64,000 nucleotides of DNA from Pseudomonas iridis. GTDB lineage: Bacteria > Pseudomonadota > Gammaproteobacteria > Pseudomonadales > Pseudomonadaceae. Below, piece after piece: positions 20,935-29,776 of the stretch (positions within the stretch are counted from its first letter, which is position 1; each line of letters starts with the position of its first letter). The stretch covers positions 62,001-126,000 of the forward strand of contig NZ_JACXXO010000007.1 of assembly GCF_017980685.1 (NCBI RefSeq), in the 5' to 3' direction. Made by a program: the position numbers and the translations under genes. The notes under the pieces were generated by a model, which worked only from the letters and a program-made list of their open reading frames with translations, made no database searches and was not told the DNA's origin.

Positions 20935-21669
20935 TCAGCCTTCCAGAGAACCGCCAGCCAGGGCGCAGAGCTGGATCGGATCGAGAATGTGGATCTCTTT
21001 GCCTTCGGCTGCGATCAGCTGGTTTTGCTGGAAGCGGGTGAATACGCGGGACACGGTTTCCACCGCCAGACCCAGGTAGTTGCCGATTTCATTGCGCGAC
21101 ATGCTCAGGCGGAACTGATTGGCCGAGAAACCGCGAGCGCGGAAGCGTGCCGACAGGTTGACCAGGAAGGTCGCGATGCGCTCGTCGGCGGTTTTCTTCG
21201 ACAGCAGCAGCATCATTTGCTGGTCGTCGCGAATCTCGCGGCTCATCACGCGCATCAACTGCCGGCGCAGCTGCGGCAGTTGCAGGGCCAGTTCGTCGAG
21301 GCGTTCGAAAGGGATTTCGCAAACCGAAGTGGTTTCCAGTGCCTGGGCCGAGACCGGATGTTTCTCGGTGTCCATGCCGGACAGGCCGACCAGTTCGCTC
21401 GGCAGGTGGAAGCCGGTGAGTTGTTCTTCGCCGGAATCGCTCAGGCTGAAGGTTTTCAGGGCGCCGGAGCGTACTGCATAAACGGAATCAAACGTGTCGC
21501 CCTGGCGGAACAGGAACTCACCCTTTTTCAACGGGCGGCCGCGTTTCACGATTTCGTCCAGCGCATCCATGTCTTCCAGATTCAGAGAAAGTGGCAGGCA
21601 GAGAGGTGCCAGGCTGCAATCCTTGCAATGGGCCTGGTTGTGAGCGCGCAGTTTGACTGGCTCGGACAT
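20935..21669 (-). CDS. anr: Anaerobic transcriptional regulator Anr (FNR family)
   Basis: Oxygen-sensing CRP/FNR regulator (244 aa). The N-terminal [4Fe-4S] cysteines are at C15, C18 and C24 ([10 protein letters not shown]), and the fourth is in [10 protein letters not shown] cyclic-nucleotide-like beta barrel follows ([25 protein letters not shown]). The C-terminal helix-turn-helix has [21 protein letters not shown], whose E..SR recognition residues are those that read TTGAT half-sites. The frame is open nine codons further, but [15 protein letters not shown] is the family start. Likely targets in this window are hemN (box at 23748) and the second cco operon (box at 38193). Confidence 0.96.
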   Translation of the reverse strand: MSEPVKLRAHNQAHCKDCSLAPLCLPLSLNLEDMDALDEIVKRGRPLKKGEFLFRQGDTFDSVYAVRSGALKTFSLSDSGEEQLTGFHLPSELVGLSGMDTEKHPVSAQALETTSVCEIPFERLDELALQLPQLRRQLMRVMSREIRDDQQMMLLLSKKTADERIATFLVNLSARFRARGFSANQFRLSMSRNEIGNYLGLAVETVSRVFTRFQQNQLIAAEGKEIHILDPIQLCALAGGSLEG

Positions 21670-21823
21670 TTCTTCAATCCTTGTGGGAAAACACACATAA
21701 GCCGTAAGGGTAACTCACGGGAGGACATTCAGGCCAGTCAATGGCGAGTTTGTCCCGCGGGTGTAAAGCCGCAGGGCCACTGGCCGATAAACTGTTATCA
21801 GATCTTTGGAAGGAACCGATTCA

Positions 21824-22306
21824 ATGGCTGCCATTGGTACGCTAGGCCACGCTAGCAGCGGTGTTGAGGCGCTGTCGGACACGTTTAAAAATGCCGACGA
21901 CAAAGACCACGACGCCGAATCGACTACACAGGCAACCCCGACCTTGGTCGAAGGCGTCAAAGTGTCGCTGTCCGGTGCTTCAATCGAAAGATCGGCAGGT
22001 TCCGGTGGCGATAATCGCGACATCGAAGAGAGCGGCTTGCCCGAGAACATCCAGCAACTGCTGAAGATGATCCGTAAATTGCAAAAAGAGATCGCCGAGA
22101 AAAAGGCGCTCATCGAAAAGATCATGGCCGACAAGCGCCTTTCCAACGAAGAAAAGATCATCAAGGTTGCCGCCCTGCGCGGCGCCATTGCCGCGTTGAA
22201 CACTGGTCTCATTACCGCCAATCTGGCTTTGTCCAAAGTGGTGGGGCAGTCAGGTCTGACCTCTGATCAGAACATGAAAGTGGGTTCGCTGTTGATGAAA
22301 AACTAG
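21824..22306 (+). CDS. Hypothetical protein with C-terminal coiled coil, divergent from anr
   Basis: Not recognised. The protein is 160 aa and soluble, with no signal peptide. The N-terminal half (about 1-70) is low complexity and rich in S, T, D, G and E. Residues about 75-125 are strongly helical and likely coiled coil (IQQLLKMIRKLQKEIAEKK, then LIEKIMADKRLSNEEKI). After that is an alanine/leucine helix (RGAIAALNTGLITANLALSKVV). The ATG at 21824 follows GGAAGGA at 21808-21814. Its stop codon overlaps the convergent hemN stop through a shared CTAG. P. aeruginosa also has an unknown gene between anr and hemN, so the position is conserved; a shared function with oxygen limitation is only a guess. 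Confidence 0.8.
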   Translation: MAAIGTLGHASSGVEALSDTFKNADDKDHDAESTTQATPTLVEGVKVSLSGASIERSAGSGGDNRDIEESGLPENIQQLLKMIRKLQKEIAEKKALIEKIMADKRLSNEEKIIKVAALRGAIAALNTGLITANLALSKVVGQSGLTSDQNMKVGSLLMKN

Positions 22307-23685
22307 ATTACCCGCGAGAAGCGCTGGCGATTCTGCTGTTCAAGGTAAGCGTCGAACACCATGCACACCGAGCGCACCAGCAGTCGTCCGGCCGGCAATA
22401 CTTCAATTCGCTCGCGATCAAGGGTAATCAAGCCATCCTTGGCCATCTCTTGCAGTTGAGGCCACAGAGCGCCGAAGTAACCTTGAAAATCGATGTTGAA
22501 CTGTTGCTCGATCTCGGCGAAATCCAGGCTGAAATTGCAGATCAATTGTTGAATCACTTCCCGCCGCAGTCGGTCGTCGGCGTTACACACCAAGCCGCGG
22601 CTGGTCGCCAGTTGCGCTGAGGCTAGGGTGTTCTGGTATTCGTTGAGGTCGCTGCTGTTCTGGCAGTAGAGGTCGCCAATCTGGCTGATCGCCGACACGC
22701 CCAGCCCCACCAGATCACAATGACCGTGGGTGGTGTAGCCCTGGAAGTTGCGCTGCAAGGTTTGTTCTTCCTGGGCGATCGCCAGTTCGTCGTCGGGCAG
22801 GGCGAAGTGGTCCATGCCGATGTAACGGTAACCGGCGGCGGTCAGTTGTTCGATGGTGCGCTGGAGCATTTCCAGTTTTTGCGCGGGGCTCGGCAGTTCA
22901 TGACTGTTGATCCGCCGCTGTGGCATGAAGCGTTCCGGCAAGTGCGCGTAGTTAAACACCGAGAGCCGATCCGGTTGCAGGCTGATGACTTCTTCCACCG
23001 TGCGGGCGAAGTTCTCCGGGGTCTGTTTGGGCAGGCCGTAAATCAGATCGATGTTGATCGAGCGAAATTGCAGCGTGCGTGCGGCGTCGATCACTGCGCG
23101 GGTTTCTTCCAGGCTTTGCAGGCGATTGACCGCGCGTTGCACCGCCGGGTCAAGGTCTTGCAGACCAATGCTGACGCGGTTGAAGCCCAGTTCACGGAGC
23201 AGGCCCATGGTCGACCAGTCGGCTTCTCGCGGGTCGATTTCGATGCCGTAATCGCCGGAGTCATCGTCCAGAAGATTGAAGTGCTTGCGCAGATGCGCCA
23301 TCAATTGGCGCAGTTCGTCGTGGCTGAGAAAGGTCGGCGTACCGCCGCCAAAGTGCAGTTGCTCGACCTTTTGCGCCGGGTCCAGGTGGCAGGCGATCAG
23401 CTGGATTTCCTGCTCGAGCCGTTGCAGATACGGCAGGGCGCGGCCGCGATCCTTGGTAATGACCTTGTTGCAGGCGCAGTAGTAACAAATGTTCGCGCAG
23501 AACGGCACATGAACGTACAACGATAGCGGGCGCTGGGCTTTACGGCTGTCGCGCAGGGCATGGAACAGATCGAACGTGCCGACCTGACTGTTGAATTGCA
23601 CGGCCGTCGGATAGGAGGTGTAACGCGGCCCCGCCAGATCGTAGCGGCGGATCAAATCGGTGTCCCAACGAATGGCGTCGAGCAT
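22303..23685 (-). CDS. hemN: Oxygen-independent coproporphyrinogen III dehydrogenase
   Basis: Radical SAM enzyme of haem synthesis that works without oxygen (460 aa). The radical SAM cysteines are in HVPFCANICYYCACNKV (CxxxCxxC). HFGGGTPTFLS, EIDPREADWSTMGLLRELGFNRVSIGLQDLD and YIGMDHFALPDDELA are family landmarks, and a C-terminal HemN domain follows. A good Anr box lies 62 bases upstream of the start (23748-23761), so expression is expected to rise at low oxygen. This would supply haem for the neighbouring cbb3 oxidases. Confidence 0.96.
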   Translation of the reverse strand: MLDAIRWDTDLIRRYDLAGPRYTSYPTAVQFNSQVGTFDLFHALRDSRKAQRPLSLYVHVPFCANICYYCACNKVITKDRGRALPYLQRLEQEIQLIACHLDPAQKVEQLHFGGGTPTFLSHDELRQLMAHLRKHFNLLDDDSGDYGIEIDPREADWSTMGLLRELGFNRVSIGLQDLDPAVQRAVNRLQSLEETRAVIDAARTLQFRSINIDLIYGLPKQTPENFARTVEEVISLQPDRLSVFNYAHLPERFMPQRRINSHELPSPAQKLEMLQRTIEQLTAAGYRYIGMDHFALPDDELAIAQEEQTLQRNFQGYTTHGHCDLVGLGVSAISQIGDLYCQNSSDLNEYQNTLASAQLATSRGLVCNADDRLRREVIQQLICNFSLDFAEIEQQFNIDFQGYFGALWPQLQEMAKDGLITLDRERIEVLPAGRLLVRSVCMVFDAYLEQQNRQRFSRVI

Positions 23686-23747
23686 GCGGGCATTCCCCGG
23701 ATAGGCTGGCAGTGTGGCGAGTCTATGGGCGGGCGCGGAGGGGCGTC

Positions 23748-23761
23748 TTGATTTGCGTCAA
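23748..23761 (-). promoter_or_regulatory. Anr box upstream of hemN
   Basis: TTGATTTGCGTCAA: nine of ten half-site positions match TTGAT-N4-ATCAA. It is centred about 70 bases upstream of the hemN ATG. Confidence 0.8.
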
Positions 23762-23793
23762 CGGGGTGCATTCGTATGAGCATTGAGGGATTC

Positions 23794-23869
23794 TTCGCGA
23801 GCAGGCTCGCTCCCACAGGGGATTTGAGGTGTACACAGACCTGTGGGAGCGAGCCTGCTCGCGATGGCC
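23794..23869. repeat. Inverted REP pair (GTGGGAGCGAGCCTGCTCGC family)
   Basis: TCGCGAGCAGGCTCGCTCCCAC and its complement about 30 bases apart, between hemN and the TauE-like gene. Confidence 0.88.
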
Positions 23870-23880
23870 GCGCCGCCGAT

Positions 23881-24564
23881 CTAATGCCCCATCAACCAAT
23901 GCTGATGCGGACCGGGCAATGTCCAGATCCCGAACAGAATCACCAGCAAACCGCCGGCCATTCGCACGCTGCGCTTGCGCAACAGCGCCGTCACCCGTTC
24001 GGCGGCGAGGCCGGTGGCCAGCAACACTGGCCACGTGCCGAGCCCGAAGGCGAGCATCAGCAACGCACTGTCCAGCGCATTGCCCTGGCTCGCTGACCAC
24101 AGCAACGTGCTGTAAACCAGTCCGCACGGCAACCAGCCCCAGAGTGCGCCAAGCAGCAAAGCACGGGGCAAGCTCGACACGGGCAGTAAACGATTGGCCA
24201 CGGGCTGAATGTAGCGCCACAAACCGCGACCGAGGCTTTCGATACGGGTCAGACCGCTCCACCAGCCTGCCAGGTACAGGCCCATGGCAATCAGCAGCAA
24301 CCCGGCCAGTACGCGCATGAACAACGCGGCCGGGCTGTTGGCCACTGCCCACCCGGCGAGGCCGATCAGCAATCCGGCCGTGGCATAGCTGAGGATACGC
24401 CCCAGGTTATACGCCAGCAGCAAGCGAAAGCGTCGACTGCGTTGTTCCTTGGGGATCGCCAGGGTCAGCGCGCCCATCAAGCCCCCGCACATCCCCAGGC
24501 AATGGCCGCCACCGAGCAATCCGAGGATCAGCGCCGACACCAGCAGTGGTGCCAGTTCAAGCAT
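23881..24564 (-). CDS. Sulfite exporter TauE/SafE-like membrane protein of the cco assembly cluster
   Basis: Integral membrane protein (227 aa) with about six membrane helices and the motif GGHCLGMCGGLMGAL near its N-terminus. This motif marks the TauE/SafE-like (DsbD-type transmembrane) proteins found beside ccoS. A substrate has not been assigned; metal or thiol handling for cbb3 oxidase assembly is an inference from context. The long upstream open frame is rejected: the ATG at 24564 overlaps the ccoS stop by 8 bases and starts the first membrane helix correctly. It is last in the ccoG-ccoH-ccoI-ccoS run. Confidence 0.85.
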   Translation of the reverse strand: MLELAPLLVSALILGLLGGGHCLGMCGGLMGALTLAIPKEQRSRRFRLLLAYNLGRILSYATAGLLIGLAGWAVANSPAALFMRVLAGLLLIAMGLYLAGWWSGLTRIESLGRGLWRYIQPVANRLLPVSSLPRALLLGALWGWLPCGLVYSTLLWSASQGNALDSALLMLAFGLGTWPVLLATGLAAERVTALLRKRSVRMAGGLLVILFGIWTLPGPHQHWLMGH

Positions 24565-24769
24565 GAGGAGGGGCCTTGTCGTCCGGTTTCTGCGCGCGGG
24601 CTTCGTCCACCGCTGCGGTGTGGTTCGGATCCTGATCATCGAACAGGATACTGTGGGCCGGACCGTCGAGGTCGTCGTACTGGCCGCTGTCCACCGCCCA
24701 GAAGAAGATGTACACGGCGATGGCCACGATCAGCAGGGCGGCCGGGATCATCACGTAGAGAGCTGGCAT
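24557..24769 (-). CDS. ccoS: cbb3-type cytochrome oxidase assembly protein CcoS
   Basis: Small single-pass membrane protein (70 aa) needed to insert haem and copper into the CcoN subunit. One N-terminal membrane helix (MIPAALLIVAIAVYIFFWAV) is followed by SGQYDDLDGPAHSILFDDQ, the conserved FixS signature. It lies between ccoI and the TauE-like gene, with coding overlap downstream. Confidence 0.93.
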   Translation of the reverse strand: MPALYVMIPAALLIVAIAVYIFFWAVDSGQYDDLDGPAHSILFDDQDPNHTAAVDEARAQKPDDKAPPHA

Positions 24770-24791
24770 CTGTACTCCATGCCCGCGCGGC

Positions 24792-27242
24792 TCAGGCCGG
24801 CAGCGGACGGGTTTCTGATCGGGCGCAGGCTTGCGGCGAACTCGGCAGGCGAGTCAGGCGCAGGGCGTTGAGCACCACGGTCAACGAACTGATCGACATG
24901 CCGACCGCGGCCCACACCGGGGTGATCCAGCCGAGGGCGGCGAACGGCAGCATGAGGCCATTGTACAGCGCGGCCCACAGCAGGTTCTCGATGATTACCC
25001 GACGGGTGCGCCGCGCCAGCGTGAACGCTTGTACCAACGCATCGAGGCGATTGGACAGCAGCACCGCATCGGCGCTGGTCTTGGCCAGATCGGTGGCCGA
25101 TCCCATGGCCACGCTGATGTCGGCGGCAGCCAGCACCGGCACATCGTTGACGCCGTCGCCGAGCATCAGCACTTTGCGACCTTCCTTGTGCAGTTGTTGC
25201 AACACTTGCAGCTTGTCATCCGGACGCAAGCCACCACGGGCCTCATCAATGCCCAATTCGGCGGCGACACTGGCGACCATCGGCGAACTGTCGCCGGACA
25301 GCAGTAATGTGCGCCAGCCACGCGCCTTGCACGCGGCGAGCAGGGCGGGCGCATCGTCGCGCAGGCGATCGTCGAGTACGAACCACGCCAGCGGCCCCGA
25401 ACCATCACCGAGCAGCAGCCATTGGCCTGGATCATCCGGCATCGCCGGGGCTGCGGCGGCACTGAGGGCGCAGACAAACTCAGCCTGACCGATGCGCAAA
25501 CGTTGCTCGCCGACAATGCCTTCGAGGCCAAGCCCCGGCGTGCTGTGGACGTCTTCAGCGGCCAGCGGTGCCCGGCCAAACGCGCGAGCAATCGGGTGTT
25601 CCGAACGGTTTTCCAGCGCGGCGGCGAGGCTCAGGCATTGGTCACTGTCCAGTGCGCCCAGAGGACGAATCGAGCGCAGCACCAGGCGACCTTCGGTGAG
25701 CGTGCCAGTCTTGTCGAAAATCACCGTGTCGATCTGATTCAAACCTTCCAGCACATGGCCGCGCGTCAGCAGCAGACCGAGTTTGTGCAGGGTGCCGGTG
25801 GCAGCGGTGAGCGCCGTGGGTGTCGCCAATGACAGCGCGCAGGGGCAGGTCGCGACCAGCATGGCGAGGACGATCCAGAACGCCCGCGACGAATCCAGCT
25901 CCCACCACAACAGGCCGATGGCGGCCGCAGCGATCAGTGACAACAGCAAAAACCATTGCGCGGCGCGGTCGGCGATTTCCGCCAGTCGCGGTTTTTCGGC
26001 CTGAGCGCGATCCAGCAAACGAACGATGGCTGACAGCCGGGTGTCTTGCCCCAGGGCCAGCACCTGCACGGTCAGCGCGCCTTCGACATTCAGCGTTCCG
26101 GCAGTGACCGCGTCACCCGGTGCACGCGGTTGCGGCAGGTACTCGCCCGTCAACAGTGATTCGTCGATGCTCGACTGGCCGTCGAGAATCTTGCCGTCCG
26201 CCGGCAGGATCGACCCGGGTTGCACCAGAATTCGCTCGCCCAGCCGCAACTCGCTGAGGAGGATGCGCTCGCTCTGGCCGGTCTCATCGAGACGCAGGCA
26301 CGAGGCAGGCAACAGATTGACAAGCTGTGCGGTGGCGGCCGCAGTGCGTTCCCGGGCGCGACGTTCCAGATAACGTCCAGCGAGCAGGAACAGCGCAAAC
26401 ATGCCGACCGCATCGAAATACAACTCGCCGACGCCGGTGATCGAAGTCCAGATTCCGGCGATATAGGCGCTACCGATCGCCAGTGAAACCGAGACATCCA
26501 TGGTCAGATGCCGCGTGCGCAAATCGCGCATGGCGCCCTTGAAAAACGGTGCGCAACTGTAGAACACGATCGGCGTGGTCAGGAACAACGCGACCCAGCG
26601 CAGGATGGTGTGCAGTTCGGGGCTGAGGTCGATGTTGAATTCCGGCCAGGTGGCCATGGTCGCCATCATTGCCTGAAACCACAGCAGTCCAGCGACGCCG
26701 AGTTGGCGCAGGGCCAGACGGTTTTCGCTGGCCAGTTGCTCGCTGGCGCGGTCAGCCTGATACGGGTGCGCGACGTAACCGATGTGGCGCAGTTCGGCGA
26801 GGATCTGGCTGAGCGGCAATTGCCCATCGGCCCAGCTCACGTGCAGGCGATGGTTGGACAGGTTCAAGCGCGCCTCGGCCACGGCGGGTAGCGTGCGCAG
26901 GTGTTTCTCGATCAGCCAGCCACAGGCGGCGCAACTGATGCCTTCCATCAACAGAGTGGTTTCGGCCAGATCGCCTTCGTGGCGGACGAAAGGTTTTTGC
27001 ACGTCGGCACGGTCGTACAACGCCAGCTCATCGACGAGTTGCACCGGCAGCGCCTCGGGGTTGGCCGAGGCTTCGCTGCGATGCTGATAGTAGCTTTCGA
27101 GCCCGCCGGCCACGATGGCTTCAGCCACAGCCTGACAGCCTGGGCAGCAGAATTCGCGCGGCTCCCCGAGTACGACGGCGGTAAAGCGGCTGCCGGACGG
27201 GACGGGCAGGGCGCAGTGGTAGCAGGGGAGTGGGGAGGTCAT
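24792..27242 (-). CDS. ccoI: Copper-translocating P1B-type ATPase CcoI
   Basis: Exports copper for cbb3 oxidase maturation (816 aa). The N-terminus has a cysteine-rich segment (CYHCALPVP, CCPGCQAVAEAIV) typical of FixI/CcoI, then an HMA domain with GISCAACGWLIEKHL. The ATPase core has the phosphatase loop around LLTGEYLP, the membrane metal site TCPCALSLATPTAL, the phosphorylation motif FDKTGTLTEG and the hinge GDGVNDVPVLAAADISVAMG. About eight membrane helices are visible. The surrounding genes (ccoS, ccoH, ccoG) assign it to cbb3 assembly rather than general copper resistance. Confidence 0.95.
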   Translation of the reverse strand: MTSPLPCYHCALPVPSGSRFTAVVLGEPREFCCPGCQAVAEAIVAGGLESYYQHRSEASANPEALPVQLVDELALYDRADVQKPFVRHEGDLAETTLLMEGISCAACGWLIEKHLRTLPAVAEARLNLSNHRLHVSWADGQLPLSQILAELRHIGYVAHPYQADRASEQLASENRLALRQLGVAGLLWFQAMMATMATWPEFNIDLSPELHTILRWVALFLTTPIVFYSCAPFFKGAMRDLRTRHLTMDVSVSLAIGSAYIAGIWTSITGVGELYFDAVGMFALFLLAGRYLERRARERTAAATAQLVNLLPASCLRLDETGQSERILLSELRLGERILVQPGSILPADGKILDGQSSIDESLLTGEYLPQPRAPGDAVTAGTLNVEGALTVQVLALGQDTRLSAIVRLLDRAQAEKPRLAEIADRAAQWFLLLSLIAAAAIGLLWWELDSSRAFWIVLAMLVATCPCALSLATPTALTAATGTLHKLGLLLTRGHVLEGLNQIDTVIFDKTGTLTEGRLVLRSIRPLGALDSDQCLSLAAALENRSEHPIARAFGRAPLAAEDVHSTPGLGLEGIVGEQRLRIGQAEFVCALSAAAAPAMPDDPGQWLLLGDGSGPLAWFVLDDRLRDDAPALLAACKARGWRTLLLSGDSSPMVASVAAELGIDEARGGLRPDDKLQVLQQLHKEGRKVLMLGDGVNDVPVLAAADISVAMGSATDLAKTSADAVLLSNRLDALVQAFTLARRTRRVIIENLLWAALYNGLMLPFAALGWITPVWAAVGMSISSLTVVLNALRLTRLPSSPQACARSETRPLPA

Positions 27243-27288
27243 GGCATCGTTGAAGGGGTAAGCCCTTGTATTTTAGTGGTCCGCTTGC

Positions 27289-27335
27289 CCTCACCCTGGC
27301 CCTCTCCCTCCGGGAGAGGGCCAGGGTGAGGGGCT
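27289..27335. repeat. CCCTCACCC-type palindromic repeat between ccoH and ccoI
   Basis: CCCTCACCCTGGCCCTCTCCC / TCCG / GGGAGAGGGCCAGGGTGAGG: a near-perfect palindrome just after the ccoH stop. It differs from the REP families elsewhere in the window and is related to the element at 38894. It may also stop transcription inside the operon. Confidence 0.8.
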
Positions 27336-27341
27336 TTTGAT

Positions 27342-27881
27342 CTACTTCTTCAGATCTTCCGCGCCTTGCAGCGGTTCATCACCCAGCAGCAGATCCTTGT
27401 CATGGCTGACCAGTTCTTCTTCGAACATCCGCCAGATGTGCTCGTCCTGCGTGCCCAGCAACTCCACAAAGCGGCGACCTTCGACTTTATCGTTCAACTG
27501 GCCGATGTAGCGCCCCGATTCAGTTTCGCTGCGGGTCAGGACGATCTTGCGATCCTTCTCCGGCTGAGTCGGCGAGATCAGATTCAGCTCGAGGGTTTTC
27601 GGTTGGCTGTCGCCGCTCAAACGCAGGTCGACTTCGCCGGTCACGTCATCCAGAAACACCGCCGCGCGCATCTTCAGGGTTTGCGCCAGCAACTCGCGGT
27701 CCAGCGAACGGTTGATGCCTTTGCCAGCCTCGTAATAGTTGTCGTTGACCAGATTGTCCGGGTTGTTCACCGCGATGGTCACCATGGACAGGGTCAGCGT
27801 CACCGAACAGGCCAGAATCGCGATGATGATCCATGGCCAGAGGTGCTTGTACCAAGGGCTTGCGGCGTTTGCTGCGGGCAT
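27342..27881 (-). CDS. ccoH: Cytochrome oxidase accessory protein FixH/CcoH
   Basis: Single-pass membrane protein (179 aa) that stabilises CcoP during cbb3 assembly. A membrane helix near the N-terminus (WYKHLWPWIIIAILACSVTLT) is followed by the conserved VNNPDNLVNDNYYEAGKGINR and a periplasmic beta-rich domain ending in a charged tail. The ATG at 27881 has GAGAGAA upstream; an in-frame TTG five codons earlier is rejected. It is 11 bases downstream of the ccoG stop. Confidence 0.92.
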   Translation of the reverse strand: MPAANAASPWYKHLWPWIIIAILACSVTLTLSMVTIAVNNPDNLVNDNYYEAGKGINRSLDRELLAQTLKMRAAVFLDDVTGEVDLRLSGDSQPKTLELNLISPTQPEKDRKIVLTRSETESGRYIGQLNDKVEGRRFVELLGTQDEHIWRMFEEELVSHDKDLLLGDEPLQGAEDLKK

Positions 27882-27892
27882 GTTCAGTTCTC

Positions 27893-29308
27893 TCAACGAA
27901 TTTGTGGGCCGATGAATCGGCTCTTGGCTTCAATGTGGACGCTCTCGTCATCGGCATCCTTGAGGATGAATTTCACCTCGTTGGTGCTCGACGGCAGTTG
28001 TTCCGGCGCGCTCGACAGTTCGACCGGCATGGTAAAGATATCCCCGGCGGCGACCTTGATCTCGCGCTTGCCTTGCAGGCGCAGGTCCGGCAGACCACTG
28101 GCTTGCAGCAGATAGGTGTGGTCGCGCTGATCCTTGTTCATGATCTTCAGGCTGTAGACGTTTTCGATCCGGCCTTCGGCGTTTTCGCGGTACAGCACGC
28201 GGTCCTTGCTGACGTCGAAACCCACCAGCGAGCGCATGAAAAACGCGGCAGCCAACAGGCTGATCATCGCCAGCAACACCACGGCATAGCCGATCAGGCG
28301 TGGTCGCAGTTTATGGGTTTTCTGGCCGGACAGGTTGTGTTCGGTTGTATAGCTGATCAGGCCGCGCGGGTAATCCATCTTGTCCATGATGCTGTCACAG
28401 GCGTCGATGCATGCGGCGCAGCCGATGCACTCGATCTGCAGGCCGTCACGGATGTCGATGCCGGTCGGGCAGACCTGGACGCACATAGTGCAATCGATGC
28501 AATCGCCCAGGCCCATGGCCTTGTAATCGACGCCTTTCTTGCGCGGGCCACGGCTTTCACCACGGCGCGGGTCGTAGGAAACGATCAGCGTGTCTTTGTC
28601 GAACATCACGCTCTGGAAGCGTGCGTACGGGCACATGTAAATGCACACCTGCTCGCGCAGCCAACCGGCGTTGCCATAGGTGGCGAGGGTGAAGAAACCG
28701 ACCCAGAAATACGACCAGCCATCGGCTTGCCCTGTGAAGAACTCAAACACCAGTTCGCGGATCGGCGAGAAGTAGCCGACAAAGGTCATACCGGTGACAA
28801 AGCCGATCAGCAACCACAGCGTGTGTTTGGCGAACTTGCGCAGGAACTTGTTGCCGCTCATCGGCGCTTTGTCGAGCTTGATGCGTTGGTTGCGGTCGCC
28901 TTCGGTGACTTTTTCGCACCACATGAAAATCCACGTCCACACACTTTGCGGACAGGTGTAGCCACACCAGATGCGCCCGGCATAAACGGTGATGAAAAAC
29001 AGCCCGAACGCGGCGACGATCAGGATCCCCGACAGCAGGATGAAATCCTGCGGCCAGAAGGTTGCGCCGAAAATGAAGAACTTGCGTTCCGGCAGGTTCC
29101 ACCACACGGCCTGATGGCCGCCCCAGTTCAGCCACACCGTCCCGAAATACAGCAGGAACAGGCCGGCGCCGCCCATCATCCGCAGATTGCGGAACAGGCC
29201 GGTGAAAGCACGGGTGTAGATTTTTTCTCGAGAGGCGTAAAGGTCGACGCTGTTGTTCGCGTTTTTACTCGGTGGCGTGACGTCGTGTACCGGAATCTGG
29301 TTACTCAT
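27893..29308 (-). CDS. ccoG: Cytochrome c oxidase accessory protein CcoG (polyferredoxin)
   Basis: Membrane iron-sulphur protein (471 aa) proposed to reduce copper for cbb3 oxidase. It has about five membrane helices; GRIWCGYTCPQSVW is in the membrane region. Two 4Fe-4S motifs follow: CIDCTMCVQVCPTG near residue 255 and CIGCAACIDACD about 20 residues later. A periplasmic immunoglobulin-like C-terminal domain completes it. Two adjacent ATGs (29311, 29308) are possible; the second is given. It is the first gene of ccoG-ccoH-ccoI-ccoS. A weak Anr-like box lies at 29475. Confidence 0.95.
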   Translation of the reverse strand: MSNQIPVHDVTPPSKNANNSVDLYASREKIYTRAFTGLFRNLRMMGGAGLFLLYFGTVWLNWGGHQAVWWNLPERKFFIFGATFWPQDFILLSGILIVAAFGLFFITVYAGRIWCGYTCPQSVWTWIFMWCEKVTEGDRNQRIKLDKAPMSGNKFLRKFAKHTLWLLIGFVTGMTFVGYFSPIRELVFEFFTGQADGWSYFWVGFFTLATYGNAGWLREQVCIYMCPYARFQSVMFDKDTLIVSYDPRRGESRGPRKKGVDYKAMGLGDCIDCTMCVQVCPTGIDIRDGLQIECIGCAACIDACDSIMDKMDYPRGLISYTTEHNLSGQKTHKLRPRLIGYAVVLLAMISLLAAAFFMRSLVGFDVSKDRVLYRENAEGRIENVYSLKIMNKDQRDHTYLLQASGLPDLRLQGKREIKVAAGDIFTMPVELSSAPEQLPSSTNEVKFILKDADDESVHIEAKSRFIGPQIR

Positions 29309-29474
29309 CATTGCATCCCACGGCAGTGGAAAAATGCCTCGGTCGATACGTGCCAACCGGGGTCAGAAAGGGCGTTGCAGTGGCGCAATGATACGCCTGT
29401 AACGCTGATGACCGGGTGCGACCTTTGGTCGCGTTGGGGAAAACTCCTGAATGGTGTAGCGAATGTAACAAAGC

Positions 29475-29488
29475 ATGATGCAGGTCAA
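29475..29488 (-). promoter_or_regulatory. Possible degenerate Anr box upstream of ccoG
   Basis: ATGATGCAGGTCAA, which on the minus strand reads TTGACCTGCATCAT. Eight of ten half-site positions match. It is about 170 bases upstream of ccoG, rather far for direct activation unless the transcript start is distant. Confidence 0.35.
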
Positions 29489-29584
29489 TTGACTATAGAC
29501 GAATCCTTCGTGCCGCCTACCGTCTCAACCGAAGCGCAGCGAGAGATGCTGCGCTCCGGTTGCGGTAAATGGCTCAGTCAGGCT

Positions 29585-29776
29585 TTAAAGCACTCGTCCG
29601 CCACCGAGGCTATCAATCCCGCCATGATTGCGGCCTTTGTTATCGACTGCTTCCACATGGTCGATGGACCGTTTCTGCCGTCGCGGGGCATCGTTATTTC
29701 CATCTTTACCCTCCGCCGGGACTGCTTCGTTATCGGCAGTAAGGGTCGGGTCCAAAGCGTCGTTTTGCTCGTTCAT
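29585..29776 (-). CDS. Small hypothetical acidic/basic polar protein
   Basis: An open frame of 63 aa, MNEQNDALDPTLTADNEAV at the start, with no hydrophobic segment and alternating acidic and basic patches. AAGGA is placed 8 bases before the ATG at 29776, which argues for translation; an ATG three codons upstream lies inside the ribosome site. Predicted disordered. No family was recognised. It lies alone upstream of ccoG on the same strand with a gap of about 275 bases. It could be a real small stress-type protein or a chance frame. Confidence 0.45.
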   Translation of the reverse strand: MNEQNDALDPTLTADNEAVPAEGKDGNNDAPRRQKRSIDHVEAVDNKGRNHGGIDSLGGGRVL

